Origin: Desulfobulbus sp.
GTDB taxonomy: Bacteria > Desulfobacterota > Desulfobulbia > Desulfobulbales > Desulfobulbaceae
Reading direction: 5' to 3'
DNA length: 14,880 bases
NCBI GenBank assembly: GCA_011051825.1
Contig: DRKH01000382.1
Coordinates: 1 to 14,880, forward strand
Under the pieces are notes generated by a model that was not told the origin of the DNA, searched no databases, and saw nothing but the letters and a program-made list of their open reading frames with translations. This document shows positions 13,851 to 14,880 of this stretch, piece after piece. Position 1 is the first letter of the stretch, and each line of letters opens with the position of its first letter. Made by a program: the position numbers and the translations under genes.

Positions 13851-14880
13851 TTAGAACGCTCCGCCCATGGTGAAGTCCCAGTTGGAGGAATCTTCGCCGT
13901 CTTTTTTGTCCAGATTGAAACCCCAGGCCAGTCGAATCGGGCCCATGGGTGACATCCAGAGAAATCCGACACCGGCGGTATGTTTATAGTTACTGAAGTC
14001 CCAGCTGTCGTCCACGGCATAGACGTTACCCAGATCCGTAAAGAGTTCTCCGTACAGCCCGGCTTCCTCCATCAGAGGGAGCTGGACGGCAATATTTGTA
14101 TACCACATCTTGTCACCACCGACTTTTTCACCGGTAACCGGGTCAACGGGACTGATATCTGCAGAGGGAAAGCCGCGGATACTGTTCATGCCGCCAAGAT
14201 AATACCGTTCATAAACCGGAAGTTTTTTCTCATCATTGGTAAAGGCCTCGCCGATGGCGCCCTTGATATGAAAAACCGATTTCCAGAACATGGGAAAGTA
14301 CCAGCTGCTGGATCCCTCAACTTTGGTAAACTCGGCATCGCCGCCGAGAAAACCACCGGCATAGCGCATGCTGAACGAATTTTTTGAACCGGAATTCGGG
14401 ACGAATTGTTTGTTCCGGGTATCCCTGATCAACCGGGCATTGACCGCGCTGGTGATCTTGATATCCTGGGAGTCCTTGATGGTCTGGGAGGCGAATTCGG
14501 CGATATCGCTCAAGGTAGTGTTGTCGATTGAGTAGCCGTAATAGATATACCATTTACCAAAAAACGGCTGTCCGAAGCGCAGGCCACCGCCGGTGGAATC
14601 CTTGGTGTAGTCGTCATACTGCCGCTGCCAGTTGAACAGGTCAATACCGGCCGATACATGGGAATCAAGAAACCGGGGATCGGTGTAACTCAGGTTGAAG
14701 CGGGTGGTGACACCACTTAAGTTTGCCGACAGCGAGAGTCGGTTGCCGGTGCCCATCAGGTTGTTCTCTGAAATTTCCCCCATGAACAGTACGGACTCGG
14801 AAGAGCTGTATCCGGCACCGATACTGAACTGGCCGGTGGATTTTTCCTTGACGTTGACCATGACATTCATCTGATCTTCA
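13851..14880 (-). CDS. bamA: Outer membrane assembly factor BamA, C-terminal part
   Basis: The gene continues beyond the right edge; 343 residues are visible, starting inside the last POTRA domain (DQMNVMVNVKEKSTG) and covering the whole beta-barrel. GQFSIGAGYSSSESVLFMGE is the characteristic first barrel strands, RNKQFVPNSGSKNSFSMRYA a central strand pair, and GGMNSIRGF carries the conserved (V/I)RGF motif of the Omp85 L6 loop. The chain ends in MGGAF with the C-terminal phenylalanine typical of outer-membrane barrels. BamA folds and inserts outer-membrane proteins. TamA would be an alternative, but the barrel sequence and length favour BamA. It is the first visible gene of the bamA-mfd-HAD run. 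Confidence 0.93.
   Translation of the reverse strand, partial: EDQMNVMVNVKEKSTGQFSIGAGYSSSESVLFMGEISENNLMGTGNRLSLSANLSGVTTRFNLSYTDPRFLDSHVSAGIDLFNWQRQYDDYTKDSTGGGLRFGQPFFGKWYIYYGYSIDNTTLSDIAEFASQTIKDSQDIKITSAVNARLIRDTRNKQFVPNSGSKNSFSMRYAGGFLGGDAEFTKVEGSSSWYFPMFWKSVFHIKGAIGEAFTNDEKKLPVYERYYLGGMNSIRGFPSADISPVDPVTGEKVGGDKMWYTNIAVQLPLMEEAGLYGELFTDLGNVYAVDDSWDFSNYKHTAGVGFLWMSPMGPIRLAWGFNLDKKDGEDSSNWDFTMGGAF

Noticed and set aside
13461..13952. 163-residue plus-strand frame across the mfd/bamA junction
   Set aside because: Antisense to two clearly real genes; low-complexity Gly/Glu composition typical of an antisense frame.

Overview
The window looks like chromosomal DNA of a deltaproteobacterium, most likely a sulfate reducer of the Desulfobulbales type (Desulfobacterota). 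This placement is an inference. It rests on the bamA-mfd-HAD gene order, a carbon monoxide dehydrogenase (cooS) remnant, and the mix of a moderately GC-rich core with AT-rich accessory patches. No tRNA, rRNA or CRISPR array was seen.

Layout. Positions 1-1570 are an eroded accessory zone: the tail of an XRE-type antitoxin-like regulator, a palindromic repeat cluster, a 5'-truncated and frameshifted cooS, and (minus strand) a conserved membrane protein gene with a frameshift. Positions 1670-6120 hold two large divergent genes: an M48-type membrane metallopeptidase with a C-terminal TPR region (minus) and a DUF4153 polytopic membrane protein (plus). The pair is bracketed by two directly repeated, about 70-bp intergenic sequences. 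Positions 6190-7791 are an AT-rich minus-strand pair: a signal peptidase I with an extra N-terminal membrane domain and a GspG/pseudopilin-like membrane protein. Positions 7800-8975 are mostly non-coding debris: a 135-bp element with inverted ends, a DUF4143 ATPase pseudogene that lost its middle, and another copy of the GGGGTCAGA repeat motif. Positions 8912-9599 are a Phd/YefM antitoxin plus RelE-type toxin pair with a promoter/operator. Positions 9531-14880 are a housekeeping block read on the minus strand: bamA (partial), mfd, and a YrfG-like HAD nucleotidase.

How the genes fit together. The bamA-mfd-HAD genes are tightly spaced and probably co-transcribed, but they serve different jobs (outer-membrane protein assembly, transcription-coupled repair, nucleotide dephosphorylation). 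The M48/DUF4153 pair and the signal peptidase/pseudopilin-like pair are both envelope proteins; a functional link within each pair is inferred from position only. The most notable observations are the direct repeats around the M48/DUF4153 module, a RelE-family toxin in which the Arg61-equivalent is Trp and whose reading frame runs into the neighbouring gene's antisense strand, and three separate gene remnants lying next to repeat sequences. I found no clear-cut new defence or mobile system.
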